DNA of 42,487 nucleotides from Deltaproteobacteria bacterium (GCA_026991135.1 JALXCD010000122.1:1-42487); one strand, 5' to 3'; shown: positions 1 to 9,560, numbered from the stretch's first letter. Made by a program: numbers and translations. Notes: a model not told the origin generated them from the sequence alone.

Positions 1-18
1 TATTAAAGGAGGTCTAAG

Positions 19-654
19 ATGAGGAGAAAAAGGTGGCTTCTTGGCAGTTTGGTTTTTTTCTTTCTTTTTTCTTTATCTCTAGTGGCAGGTGCAGGGGATG
101 CAATAGAAAAAAGTAAGGGGTTACTAAAAGAGGGCAGGTACGAAGAAACAGTAGTTCTTTTAAAGAAACAGTTGGTTAAAAATCCTCATGATGAAAAACT
201 TTGGAAGGCCTATAATGAGGCATTGTTTAAATACCTTTTGAGTGAAAAATCTTCAGAGACTCCCTGGCCCAGAATGAGGCCTCCTCAATTTGTAAAATTG
301 GTAGTAATGGGCAAAAAGATAGCCTTTATTGATGCCCGCAGCCCCATGGAGACGAGTATTTGGTATCCTATAAGCAAAGTTTTGGACACCTATACCATTC
401 CCTTGCAGGATCTTCCAGCAAGACTAACCTCAATTCATCCTGAAAGATATGATTACGTAGTTATTACCTGTCCTACTGGACCCAGGGCGGCTGCTGCGGC
501 TTTTGTTTTGCGGATTATGGGGTTTAAGAATGTCTATTTTTTCCGAGGAGGAAACAAGGCTTTAGGAAGCCTTACAGGTACAGCTTATCGCAAGGCTGCA
601 AAGCAGTTGTTAAAAGAGGGGAAAATTAAAAGGCTCCCATCCTGGATGAAATAG
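19..654 (+). CDS. Exported rhodanese-like domain protein with N-terminal TPR-like segment
   Basis: ORF 211 aa; signal-peptide-like N-terminus (RRKRWLLGSLVFFFLFSLSLVAGAG); rhodanese pattern 'AFIDARSPMET...YVVITCPTGPRAAAAAFVLRIMGFKNVYFFRGG'; strong SD AAAGGAGGT just upstream of ATG. Confidence 0.85.
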   Translation: MRRKRWLLGSLVFFFLFSLSLVAGAGDAIEKSKGLLKEGRYEETVVLLKKQLVKNPHDEKLWKAYNEALFKYLLSEKSSETPWPRMRPPQFVKLVVMGKKIAFIDARSPMETSIWYPISKVLDTYTIPLQDLPARLTSIHPERYDYVVITCPTGPRAAAAAFVLRIMGFKNVYFFRGGNKALGSLTGTAYRKAAKQLLKEGKIKRLPSWMK

Positions 655-682
655 GTCTTTTGGGGCATGTTAAATCAACCAA

Positions 683-705
683 GAGGTCAACTTGTCGTTG
701 ACCTC
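683..705. repeat. Perfect inverted repeat GAGGTCAAC-TTGTC-GTTGACCTC (9-bp arms, 5-nt loop)
   Basis: Read directly; arms are exact reverse complements; intergenic, no T-tract immediately after. Confidence 0.85.
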
Positions 706-748
706 AACCGTATCATAATAATATTGTCCTTTTTGCCATCCATGGTCT

Positions 749-777
749 TTGCCTTTTAAACCATTTTAAAATATTAT
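749..777 (+). promoter_or_regulatory. Candidate sigma70-type promoter for the Smr/lipoprotein genes (TTGCCT-17-TATTAT)
   Basis: -35 4/6, spacer 17, -10 5/6, AT-rich, about 54 nt upstream of the 831 ATG. Confidence 0.4.
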
Positions 778-830
778 AACCTTTACCTCATATCCATTGA
801 CCGTAATAAAAATCAAGTTTCGTACCCCTT

Positions 831-1094
831 ATGGAACCCATAAAAATTGAAATTACAGATGAACTTGACCTTCATACCTTTAATCCCAAAGACATTGGAA
901 GGCTTTTGCCAGAATATTTGCTTGCATGCAAGGAAGCTGGTATAAAAACCGTAAGAATAATCCACGGTAAAGGGACCGGTACCCTTAGAAGGTCTGTTCA
1001 TGCCATCTTGGATAGACTTGATATTGTAAAGAGCTACAGAATTGGCGGAATACATGAAGGCCACTGGGGCGCAACCGTTGTGGAATTAAGATGA
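831..1094 (+). CDS. Smr (small MutS-related) domain protein
   Basis: 87 aa; 'LDLHTF...IIHGKGTGTLRRSVHAIL...GHWGATVVEL' is the Smr LDLHG/HGKGTG/GATVV pattern. Confidence 0.9.
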   Translation: MEPIKIEITDELDLHTFNPKDIGRLLPEYLLACKEAGIKTVRIIHGKGTGTLRRSVHAILDRLDIVKSYRIGGIHEGHWGATVVELR

Positions 1095-1885
1095 AAATGG
1101 AGATAAAAATGAAAAAGAATAATGCTTCTATACTAGATCTTTTTATAGTCTGTTTTATGGTCCTTCTTGTTCTTTCTGGATGTCAGGGAAAGGAACAAGA
1201 AAAGGTACAAAAAAAGGAGAATAAAGCCTCATCTTCAAAAACATCTTCTGATAAACGGGCTGATTATCTCTTTGGAAAGGTCAAAGAAACCATGGATAGT
1301 GGTGGATATACATATCTTCTCCTTGAATTTGAGGGAAAAGAGAAGTGGGTTGCAATTCCACAGATGAAGGTCTCTGTAGGGGATGAAGTAATGCTTTATC
1401 CAGGGCAGGTCATGAAGAACTTTCACAGCAAGGGACTTAACCGGACCTTTAAGGAGATCATCTTTTCAAGGGGGCCAGTATCTCCACCAAGCCACTCCAC
1501 ATCAGCCTCCAACCAGATGAATCATCCTTCTGTCCCGAGGCTAGCAAAAAAAGACATAAAAATTTCTCCTGCCAAAGGGGATAATGCAGTAACCATTGAG
1601 AAGGCCTATAGCCTGAAAGATAAGTTAAATGGTAAAAAGGTCTTACTTAAGGCAAAGGTTGTAAAGGTTTCTCGAAATATTCTAGGGAAAAACTGGATAC
1701 ACCTTCAGGATGGAACGGGTAGTGAAAAGGAAAAAAATTTTGATATAACAGTCACCACCAAGGACCTACCTAAGATTGGAGAAATAGTCCTTGTAGAAGG
1801 CATATTGAAAAAAGACAAAGACATAGGTGCAGGCTATTTTTACCCAGTACTTATTGAAGATGCCACAATAAAAAAGGCCCAATAG
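1091..1885 (+). CDS. Putative lipoprotein with OB-fold-like nucleic-acid-binding-type domain
   Basis: 264 aa; lipobox 'LVLSGC'; C-terminal 'LNGKKVLLKAKVVKVSRNILGKNWIHLQDGTG...VLVEGILKKDKDIGAGYFYPVLIEDA'; start overlaps Smr stop (ATGA). Confidence 0.75.
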   Translation: MKMEIKMKKNNASILDLFIVCFMVLLVLSGCQGKEQEKVQKKENKASSSKTSSDKRADYLFGKVKETMDSGGYTYLLLEFEGKEKWVAIPQMKVSVGDEVMLYPGQVMKNFHSKGLNRTFKEIIFSRGPVSPPSHSTSASNQMNHPSVPRLAKKDIKISPAKGDNAVTIEKAYSLKDKLNGKKVLLKAKVVKVSRNILGKNWIHLQDGTGSEKEKNFDITVTTKDLPKIGEIVLVEGILKKDKDIGAGYFYPVLIEDATIKKAQ

Positions 1886-1890
1886 TTCTT

Positions 1891-2544
1891 TTAAGTCTTT
1901 TCTTTTAAAAGGGCCTTGGCAAGGTCATCTGCCATGGCCCTAGCTTCTTCCAACTGTCTTTTGCTGTGGCCGTATTTGGAATAGTGTTTTCTGATAAGGG
2001 GATGATGCCTTGGGTTCATACCTGCCAGGGTCATAAAGGTTCCTATGGTGCTCCAGGGCTCATCAACCTTATGGTTAAAAACCCATGCAGGTTCACATGT
2101 TGCTCCAATGGCCCTTAATCTCTTTTTAAGATAATAATAGTGATGTCTCCAATAGCGCCTGCATGAGATTACTGGAAGGACCTTCTTCCCCTTTAAAAGC
2201 TCTCCATATTTATCCAAAAAATAAAGGATGGGGCCGCTTGGGTTATAAGACCAGGTTGGACCTCCAAGGATAATAAAATCTGCTGAAGAAATCCCCCAAG
2301 TATCTATTTGCTCAATTGGCATTCTTTTTCTAAGAAAGGTCTTTAACATCATTGAAAGGGTCTCTAGAACACCACTAAAAGGAAAAAATATCTTTTTAAC
2401 CGGCCGAATTCTTTGAATAAAAAGATCGATTCCCTTTCTGGAAAGACCCTTTTCAATTGACTTTATCAATTGTGCGGTCTGACAGCTGTAGGAATAATAG
2501 ATTATAGCAATTTTTATTTCTTTCTTTTGCTTCTCCATTGTCAA
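1891..2544 (-). CDS. Flavodoxin-like / NADPH-dependent FMN reductase-type protein
   Basis: 217 aa; 'IAIIYYSYSCQTAQLIKSIEKGL...ADFIILGGPTWSYNPSGPILYFLDKYGELLKGKKVLPVISC'. Confidence 0.7.
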   Translation of the reverse strand: MTMEKQKKEIKIAIIYYSYSCQTAQLIKSIEKGLSRKGIDLFIQRIRPVKKIFFPFSGVLETLSMMLKTFLRKRMPIEQIDTWGISSADFIILGGPTWSYNPSGPILYFLDKYGELLKGKKVLPVISCRRYWRHHYYYLKKRLRAIGATCEPAWVFNHKVDEPWSTIGTFMTLAGMNPRHHPLIRKHYSKYGHSKRQLEEARAMADDLAKALLKEKT

Positions 2545-2556
2545 GAAAATTCGGGT

Positions 2557-3429
2557 TCATGTACACTTTAAATTCTGGATTATCATAAGGGCTGCCCTTT
2601 TTACCTCCATTGAGGTATCATCCAGAAATGGCAAAAGCTCTTCATAACTTAAGGCCCCTAGCTCGCCAAGCCTTTCAAGGGCCATTGCCCTCACCCTTGA
2701 GCTCTTATCCTTTAAAAGCCCCCTATAGACACTTTCATTTTCTGGCCGGGCCTTTATTTGGCCCAAAAGGATCAGGATATCAAGCTTTAGTGCAGGATCC
2801 CCTGATTCGAGCTCCTTTTTGTATATCTTTGCAACCTCGTCTTCCTTATCTTTAAATCTCCAAAGATTAAAAAGGATTGCCCTTTTTTGATCAAATGAAC
2901 AGGTCTTTATCCTATCTGCCAAAAGGCCCATGAGCCTGCTGTCCTTAAGGTTGCAAAGGGCATTTACTGCAAGTTCTTGTACCTCAAGGTCTTTTTCGTA
3001 CATGCATTCAATGAGTGGAACAACTGCCATCAAATTTCCTTCCCATCCCAAGGCCATTATGGCCCTAGTCTTAATCTCCCTGTCACCTGAGGAGATATCT
3101 GCTATGAGCCTCCTTACAAGCCCTTGGGGATCATCAAGAAAGGAGCCTATTACAGCTAGATGTATTGCCGCCTGGTCTCTTAACTCATCGGATTCATTTT
3201 CATCTTTCATGATATCATAAAGGGGCCAGTAGATATCTTCTTTGGCAATGCTACAAAGAAGAAGAATTATCTGTCTTCGAAGCTCAAGGTCCCCTGCCTT
3301 AAGGGCCTTTAAAAGAAGTGGAACTGCCTTTTCCCTTTCTTCAAGTATCTTTGAGGGATTTTTTATATAAAATTGGGCCTGATCAAGTAGGCGCTGATTA
3401 AGATCAAAGGGAATAATGGCACTTGTCAA
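2557..3429 (-). CDS. HEAT-repeat protein
   Basis: 290 aa all-helical repeats ('LRDQAAIHLAVIGSFLDDP', 'IKTRAIMALGWEGNLMAVVPLIECM', 'VQELAVNALCNLKDSRLMGLLADRI', 'VRAMALERLGELGA'); ATGA overlap with Hsp70 stop. Confidence 0.85.
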   Translation of the reverse strand: MTSAIIPFDLNQRLLDQAQFYIKNPSKILEEREKAVPLLLKALKAGDLELRRQIILLLCSIAKEDIYWPLYDIMKDENESDELRDQAAIHLAVIGSFLDDPQGLVRRLIADISSGDREIKTRAIMALGWEGNLMAVVPLIECMYEKDLEVQELAVNALCNLKDSRLMGLLADRIKTCSFDQKRAILFNLWRFKDKEDEVAKIYKKELESGDPALKLDILILLGQIKARPENESVYRGLLKDKSSRVRAMALERLGELGALSYEELLPFLDDTSMEVKRAALMIIQNLKCT

Positions 3430-5225
3430 TTTCTTACATCAAACTCCAGGTCAAATTTTAGGCCCTTTTCCTTTGAGACCAGGGAAATTGCAAGGGTTCC
3501 GATCTCTGTTGCCTTTACTTCAAGGGTTACAGGAATGACCGTGCCAGGCTCAATACCAGGTGCTTCAATATTTGTCTTAAGGGTGCTAATTGGTTCAATG
3601 GTCCCTTCCCAATTATCAATCATATCACCAGGTTTGTCTTCTGGCCTTTCATTTGAAGCCATAAATCTAAACTCAACATCCTGACCTACAAGAAGGCCAA
3701 ACTCCTTTTGGGGGATATCAATTACAGAGCCCTCTTCAAGCCCCTTTGGGACAACACAAAGGGCCTTGATGGAAGGTGGCATGCCAGGAATAGCAAGCCC
3801 TGAAGACTCTATAGCAATATAATAAGACCTTCCTATGCCGCCCCTAATCCTTATCCCCTCACCCCTTTGAACAAGTCCAAAATGGGCTGCACCCCGGGAT
3901 ACGGCAAGGTCAAAGTCTGTGCCCTCAAGCTCCTTGACCTCTCCTTCCTGGCCTACCCAAGAGGAGATTACCTCCATCATGCGTTTTCTAAGGGCCTTTG
4001 CCTTAAAGACTCCTCCATTAAATATAACTGCAGAAGGGGTAAGGCCTCCTTCCATATTTAGGGCACGAGCCTGGGTTGTCAAAAAGTTTGCAAGATGCCT
4101 TGTTATACCAGTATCCTTGCAGTATGGAAGCCCAAGCTCCCTGAGACCTACAACCGGCTCTTCCTTTGGTTTTTCATCAAGGCTACAGAAGGGGAAAAAG
4201 CCATCAAGGATAACCTCGGTTACCTGCCGTCTTGTAAGGCTAGTCCTTATGGTCCCTCCCACAAGGCCAGAGCCCTTTCCAGTGATCACAACAGGGACTT
4301 CTTCTAGGGTTTCGTCTTCTAAAAGCTTTTCCTTGGCAAGACGGACATTGTTCCAAAGGGCTTGGAATTGCCCAGCATCAAGCCTGTTACCCTTGGATTT
4401 AAGATCTTCAAAAAGTAGATGGGTAAGGGTGAGATCCATGTTGTCCCCGCCAAGAAGAAGGTGCTCTCCCACTGCAAGTCTTTCAAGGACAAGTTGATCT
4501 TCTTTGTCCGAGACCTGGATGATGCTAAAATCCGATGTGCCTCCCCCAACATCCACCACCAGGATTATATCACCAGGGGCTACCTTTTTTCTCCAGCCGT
4601 CCCCACATTTATTTAGCCACGCGTAAAAAGCGGCCTGGGGTTCTTCAAGAAGCGTAACATCTTCAAGGCCAGCAGAAGAGGCAGCCTTTACCGTAAGGTC
4701 TCTTGCCACTGCATCAAAGGATGCAGGAATGGTTATATAAATATCCTGATCTTCAATCTTAACCCCTTCCCTCTTTCCAACAGTATGATTCCAAGCGGCC
4801 TTAAAGTGCCTTAAAAATGTGGCAGTTGCTACAATTGGGGACATCTTCTGGACATCTTCTGCTGCTTCTAGGGGAAGGATTGGTGCAGTTCTATCAATAC
4901 CCTTATGACAAAGCCAGCTCTTTGCAGAGCTTACAAGCCTTCCTGGAACTTCAGCCCCCCTTAACCTTGCCCACTTTCCAACAACCCTTTCTCCAAAAGG
5001 ATCCCAGGGCATTGTAAGTCCACCGGCATCCTTTTCCTGTTTAGTGGGGATATAAATAAATGATGGAAGGAGTCTATGGGCCTTAATTTCTCCAGGGGCC
5101 TCTATTTGCGGACACTCAAATATCTCAATAGGGGATTCATCTTTCTGACTGTCAATAAAGGATAGAACACAATTGGTTGTACCTAGGTCAATACCAATTA
5201 TAAATCTTGAATCTTCTTTGGCCAT
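3426..5225 (-). CDS. Hsp70-family ATPase lacking the C-terminal helical lid
   Basis: 599 aa; 'RFIIGIDLGTTNCVLSFID', 'ILVVDVGGGTSDFSIIQV', 'LLLGGDNMDLTL', 'AVIFNGGVFKAKALRKRM'; ends in a beta-sandwich-like region. Confidence 0.93.
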   Translation of the reverse strand: MAKEDSRFIIGIDLGTTNCVLSFIDSQKDESPIEIFECPQIEAPGEIKAHRLLPSFIYIPTKQEKDAGGLTMPWDPFGERVVGKWARLRGAEVPGRLVSSAKSWLCHKGIDRTAPILPLEAAEDVQKMSPIVATATFLRHFKAAWNHTVGKREGVKIEDQDIYITIPASFDAVARDLTVKAASSAGLEDVTLLEEPQAAFYAWLNKCGDGWRKKVAPGDIILVVDVGGGTSDFSIIQVSDKEDQLVLERLAVGEHLLLGGDNMDLTLTHLLFEDLKSKGNRLDAGQFQALWNNVRLAKEKLLEDETLEEVPVVITGKGSGLVGGTIRTSLTRRQVTEVILDGFFPFCSLDEKPKEEPVVGLRELGLPYCKDTGITRHLANFLTTQARALNMEGGLTPSAVIFNGGVFKAKALRKRMMEVISSWVGQEGEVKELEGTDFDLAVSRGAAHFGLVQRGEGIRIRGGIGRSYYIAIESSGLAIPGMPPSIKALCVVPKGLEEGSVIDIPQKEFGLLVGQDVEFRFMASNERPEDKPGDMIDNWEGTIEPISTLKTNIEAPGIEPGTVIPVTLEVKATEIGTLAISLVSKEKGLKFDLEFDVRN

Positions 5226-5229
5226 GATA

Positions 5230-5937
5230 TCAGACTATCTCCACCTCGGCCGGGGCGATTGTATCTGTCTTTTCCTTTCCCGTCCACTTTGGAAGGTTAA
5301 TTTTTGTAAAACGCCAGCCACAATGCCTAATTACTCCTTTAAAGGGGGGCTCACCCTGGACATTCCCAATAAGCCTGATTTTACCTGGATCAAAGTCCTC
5401 CTCTATCTCAACCTCGCTTCCTTCAGGCGCTTCTAAAACTGGCCTTAGGTCTAGAGCATCCTTAAGGGCCTGACGACAGCCTCTGTGGACTTCCCTTACT
5501 GCTGCACCAATCTGGGCGTCATCATAGGGCTCTATGTCTTCCTGGAGAAAATCTATTAGTCTTCCTTCCCGCTGAAGAAGACCTAGAAGTTGGACAACCG
5601 CAACCTCTTTTGGATAAAGCTCTTTTTCTTTCTCTACTCCACCCTCTTCTTCTTGGGTCTTATCCTTTTCTTCCTCCTCTTTTTTGCCTTCTACCTTTGG
5701 AGATTCTTTTTTAACTTCTGTCTCCTCTTCTTCTTTTTTTACAGGTATCAGTGCAATTATGATGGTAAAAAGAAGCCATGCCGCCAAAGGGGCTCCTGCC
5801 AGGGCATAACCCTGCCAATCTTTTAAAAGCTCCTGATGCAAATATACATAATATCCAGTAAGGCCATTTACTGCGCCAAACAAGATAAATGACAAAAATA
5901 TGACAGTAGATTTTTTCATAACAAGACTTCCTTCCAA
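5230..5937 (-). CDS. DUF2760-type membrane-anchored protein
   Basis: 235 aa; two N-terminal TM-like segments, K/E-rich linker, then 'AVVQLLGLLQREGRLIDFLQEDIEPYDDAQIGAAVREVHRGCRQALKD...FKGVIRHCGWRFTKINLPKW' which I recognise as the DUF2760 core. Confidence 0.8.
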   Translation of the reverse strand: MEGSLVMKKSTVIFLSFILFGAVNGLTGYYVYLHQELLKDWQGYALAGAPLAAWLLFTIIIALIPVKKEEEETEVKKESPKVEGKKEEEEKDKTQEEEGGVEKEKELYPKEVAVVQLLGLLQREGRLIDFLQEDIEPYDDAQIGAAVREVHRGCRQALKDALDLRPVLEAPEGSEVEIEEDFDPGKIRLIGNVQGEPPFKGVIRHCGWRFTKINLPKWTGKEKTDTIAPAEVEIV

Positions 5938-6011
5938 CCGCTCCTCAAAATTTTCTGGACAATAATTCCTTGAAAAATGAAGGTCAAGGATATCAAGGTT
6001 TCAAAAAATGA

Positions 6012-7088
6012 CTATTTCTTTTTTACCTTCTTTTTCTTTCCTTTCTTTTCCTCTTTTTTCTTAAATGGTTTCTCGATATTTTTACACCATGAAGAATCCA
6101 CCTTAAAATAATAGCCCCTGTTGTCCTTTATAAGGCAAATATTGGCCTTTTCATCAACCTTACCAATGTTCAATTTCCTTTGAACACCATCTTTTGTCTT
6201 CCATGAAAAGGTGCCTAAAGGGACTTTAAAGGCATCCTTGATAACCTCTGATTGAGGACTTACAACATCCTTTGCATAAAGAGGAAATATCTTTGTAAGA
6301 TAGTCTCTTACCTCTTCCTCCTTCTTCTTTCTTTCCTTTCCATTTTTTGAAAATAGCCAATACTCCTTTTTTGCATTATCTTTTGAAGACTCTTTTTTGG
6401 CCTGGCTATCCTTGTCTTTAGCCTCTTTATCTTCTTCTTTTCGCTCAAGACTCCAATTTATTGTCTTTGAGGAAAAGGCACACCTTGTAACATTGATATA
6501 GCCACTTGAGATAACTTTCATGTCTATCCAGGGCTGGATTTCAATGGGCTTTTGGGGCTCCTTTGACCAAATATCAAAATCAACTAATAAATCCTTTGAT
6601 GCAAGATAGACCTTTTTGGAATCAGATAGCCTTACAAAGGAAGTCCCCCAGCGGGGCCCCTTTTTTCCAACCCTTATTTCAAAAAATTTTCCATCCTTTC
6701 CTTTAATGGTGATACTGAGTCCCTGGTCATCTTTCAGGTTAAAATCAGCAAAAATATCCTGACCTTCACCCCGCAGTTCTCCGTCAAGTCCCTTTAAATC
6801 ATTAAGAACCTTTTCCACCTTGGTCGATTTGGCAGGGGCCCAAAATTCTTTCCCATCTCTTTTCACCTTGACAATCCAGTTTCCGTCCTTTTTATGGATT
6901 AAAAGGGCCTTCTCCTCTTTTCCCTTTACGCTAACAGCTATCTCCGTCACATCCTCGGTATTAAAAGAAGGAGTTATGTTTTCATAAAGTCCTGAAACAT
7001 CCTGTTTTGATGGTCTCTGTAAAAAGAAATAGATGCCAACAAGGATAACGAATATAACTCCAAGAATGATTATTTGCCTGCTCTTCAT
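6012..7088 (-). CDS. DUF4340-type protein, single N-terminal TM anchor, lysine-rich C-terminus
   Basis: 358 aa; 'RQIIILGVIFVILVGIYFFLQ', 'LLIHKKDGNWIVK...VEKVLNDLKGL', position downstream of the Gld-like ABC genes. Confidence 0.75.
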   Translation of the reverse strand: MKSRQIIILGVIFVILVGIYFFLQRPSKQDVSGLYENITPSFNTEDVTEIAVSVKGKEEKALLIHKKDGNWIVKVKRDGKEFWAPAKSTKVEKVLNDLKGLDGELRGEGQDIFADFNLKDDQGLSITIKGKDGKFFEIRVGKKGPRWGTSFVRLSDSKKVYLASKDLLVDFDIWSKEPQKPIEIQPWIDMKVISSGYINVTRCAFSSKTINWSLERKEEDKEAKDKDSQAKKESSKDNAKKEYWLFSKNGKERKKKEEEVRDYLTKIFPLYAKDVVSPQSEVIKDAFKVPLGTFSWKTKDGVQRKLNIGKVDEKANICLIKDNRGYYFKVDSSWCKNIEKPFKKKEEKKGKKKKVKKK

Positions 7089-7100
7089 AATATCCTCCTT

Positions 7101-9560
7101 TTAAGAACCAAAGGAGCAAAGCTCTCTTGCCCTTTTCCTCCTGATTGCCCTAAATATTCCAAAGGTTATCCAAAGGATAGGGACAAAAAATACAGTAAAT
7201 GCCTTCCAGAATAGTTTTTCACCTTGGGAAACATCCCTTATAAAGCGCTGAACCTGAGTCTTTGTCCGAACATGAATAAGCTCTTCACCAAGACAAAGGA
7301 CATCCATTGAATTTAAAATCAATGGCCCATTTGAAAGGGCAGGAATTGTATCATCTGTAAACATCTGGCTACTTCCTATAAGGATAAGCCTTGCCTTTTG
7401 GGGTTTTAGGTTTTCTTCGTTTTTTGCCTCCTTACGATCTTCTTTCTTTTTATCCTTATCTTCATCCTTATTTTTCTTATCTTCTTCAGGCCATGGCAGG
7501 ACTCCCTTTTTTCCAAAGGGATTGTTGAATTTCCCTTCTAGAAGAATCCCAAGGGGATAGCTTTTTAGGCCAGAGCCTGGGGCAGTCACGTCATCCTTTT
7601 TTAAAGGAATGGGTCTATAATCCACAAGCCAGCTTTCTGGGCTTGATGTAAATAACATTATCTTTTTTATGCCAAGATCTTGTAATTTTTTATCATCTAC
7701 TTGCAAAGCGCTTCCCCAAAGATAGAGAAGGCCAGAAAGGTTACTGGTAATAGAGATATTCTGATTCATGGTATCTGGCAGGACCTTTATCTGCATTGGA
7801 AAATTTACAGGTATCCTTGTAACAGCAGTAAAAAGGCCCATCTGTCTTGTGGCCTCTATGGAAAGAACTGCACTTCTTTTGTCAAAGAGCATCTTGTCAT
7901 TAAGGCCAATCCCCAAGTCCTCAAATAACTCATTTATGTTATTGGAAAGCCTGTTTGCAGTTGCCTCTATGCCCTTATCTCCCTGGGTATAGCGAAATTC
8001 ATAGTTTTGAACGGCCACAAAGACGGGACGACCACTTGAAAGGAACCTTCTTATCTCATAAAGCTGTCTTTTGTTAAACTCATTTGGGCCGACTATCATT
8101 AGGGCTGAGGCATCATCAGGAATCGGAGTCTTTTCAGTAATATCCTGCCTTAAAACAACATAACCTTGGGACTCAAGAAACCTCTGTAGTGTTGAATACC
8201 TGTCTATCCCATTGGGAACCCTTTGCCCCATGCGTTGAAGGAGCATGGCCATCTGGGGGGATATCTCCTTTTTCTTTGCCACAAGCACGACCTTTGGCTG
8301 TTTTTTCATGGTGAGCCTGAATATCTTTGAAACAATGTCGTATTCAAGGCTTCCAAGGGAGTCTGGGACAACCTGCGGAATTATTTCTTCCCTTTTGTCT
8401 AGATAGGAAAGGGCAATGGTTGAATAGATGAGCTTTATATTTACTGCATCCTTTTCAATGGTCTGGGCACTAAAGGGCACAATCCCCTTTTTCTTTAGCT
8501 CGTCCCTTTCCTTTTGGGTGAGATTATCAGGGTCAACTACCCTGTAGGTGAATTTTGGAGAGAGCTTTGAAAACTCATCCAGGATATCGGCCACATCCCT
8601 TGACATCTCCTTCATGGCCGTAGGCATCTTGTCCTTTGATGTGCAGTAATAAACCACATTGATTGGAACTTTCAGCCTTTCCATCACCTTTTTGGTGCCG
8701 GAAGAAACTGTATAAATCTTATCTTCCGTAAGGTCAAAGCGAGGAAGGCGAAGGTCAAAGATTATGGCATTTAAGAAGATGCCTATTCCCAAAAGGAGCA
8801 AAAGCCCTGGGTAAAATCCCTTTCTTATCTTAAATTTCAATTGGCCCTCAAGTGTCAGGCCATTTATCACAAGAAAGATGATGGTAAAGGATATAAAGAA
8901 AATGCAGTCTCCTATGTCAATTACGCCCTTTTGAAATGAGGAAAAGTGGCTTGAGATACCAATACTTGCCCTTAGAAAACTCCCTAGCCCTGGGACCCAG
9001 CTATCCAGGAATGTGGAAAAAAATTCTGTTCCGGAAAGAAAACAAAAGAAACCCGCCACGAGGGCAAGGATGAATGCCACGATCTGGTCCTTAAAAAAGG
9101 CAGATATGGCCATGCCTAAAGAGAGCAGAAAGGCGATTAGAAGAATAGAGCCAACATATCCGCCAATTATGGGGCCTGGGTCAGGCCTTCCAAGGATTTT
9201 AAGCATAAGGGGAACGGTGAATGTGCTTAAAAGCGCAAGGGCGCAGAAAAAGAGGGCTGAAAAGAACTTCCCTATTACAAGGCTCTTACTTGAAAGGGGA
9301 AGGCTAAAAAGAAGAGATATGGTCCCTGTCCTTCTTTCTTCTGCCCAAAGCCTCATGGTAAGGGCAGGCACAAAGATCACCAGCATGAGGGGAAGGTTTG
9401 AGAAAAACCCCCTCATGTCGCAAAGACCAGCCACAAAAAATGGAGTCATGAAAAGACCAGTGGTCACTAGCAAAAAGACCACCATGAAGACATAGGCAAC
9501 AGGTGAATTAAAATATGCCAAAAGCTCTCGCTTTGAGATACTTGAAAAAGACGCTGCCAT
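7101..9560 (-). CDS. Fused ABC-2 permease plus GldG-like (ABC_transp_aux) protein
   Basis: 819 aa; N-terminal ABC-2 permease ('LAYFNSPVAYVFMVVFLLVTTGLF...RLWAEERRTGTISLLFSLPLSSKSLVIGKFFSAL'), then 'RFDLTEDKIYTVSSGTKKVMERLKVPINVVYYCTS...' GldG-like domain and a C-terminal TM. Confidence 0.88.
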   Translation of the reverse strand: MAASFSSISKRELLAYFNSPVAYVFMVVFLLVTTGLFMTPFFVAGLCDMRGFFSNLPLMLVIFVPALTMRLWAEERRTGTISLLFSLPLSSKSLVIGKFFSALFFCALALLSTFTVPLMLKILGRPDPGPIIGGYVGSILLIAFLLSLGMAISAFFKDQIVAFILALVAGFFCFLSGTEFFSTFLDSWVPGLGSFLRASIGISSHFSSFQKGVIDIGDCIFFISFTIIFLVINGLTLEGQLKFKIRKGFYPGLLLLLGIGIFLNAIIFDLRLPRFDLTEDKIYTVSSGTKKVMERLKVPINVVYYCTSKDKMPTAMKEMSRDVADILDEFSKLSPKFTYRVVDPDNLTQKERDELKKKGIVPFSAQTIEKDAVNIKLIYSTIALSYLDKREEIIPQVVPDSLGSLEYDIVSKIFRLTMKKQPKVVLVAKKKEISPQMAMLLQRMGQRVPNGIDRYSTLQRFLESQGYVVLRQDITEKTPIPDDASALMIVGPNEFNKRQLYEIRRFLSSGRPVFVAVQNYEFRYTQGDKGIEATANRLSNNINELFEDLGIGLNDKMLFDKRSAVLSIEATRQMGLFTAVTRIPVNFPMQIKVLPDTMNQNISITSNLSGLLYLWGSALQVDDKKLQDLGIKKIMLFTSSPESWLVDYRPIPLKKDDVTAPGSGLKSYPLGILLEGKFNNPFGKKGVLPWPEEDKKNKDEDKDKKKEDRKEAKNEENLKPQKARLILIGSSQMFTDDTIPALSNGPLILNSMDVLCLGEELIHVRTKTQVQRFIRDVSQGEKLFWKAFTVFFVPILWITFGIFRAIRRKRARELCSFGS

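Noticed and set aside
3919-4497. 192-aa + strand ORF opposite Hsp70
   Set aside because: Antisense to a strongly conserved gene; Ser/Arg-rich low-complexity translation with no recognisable domain.
2557-5225. Hsp70/HEAT pair as an anti-phage defence system
   Set aside because: No nuclease, NTPase effector, toxin or other defence genes nearby; surrounding genes are housekeeping or envelope functions.
9013-9495. 160-aa + strand ORF opposite the ABC permease
   Set aside because: Antisense shadow ORF rich in Lys/Arg; no domain and no plausible start context.
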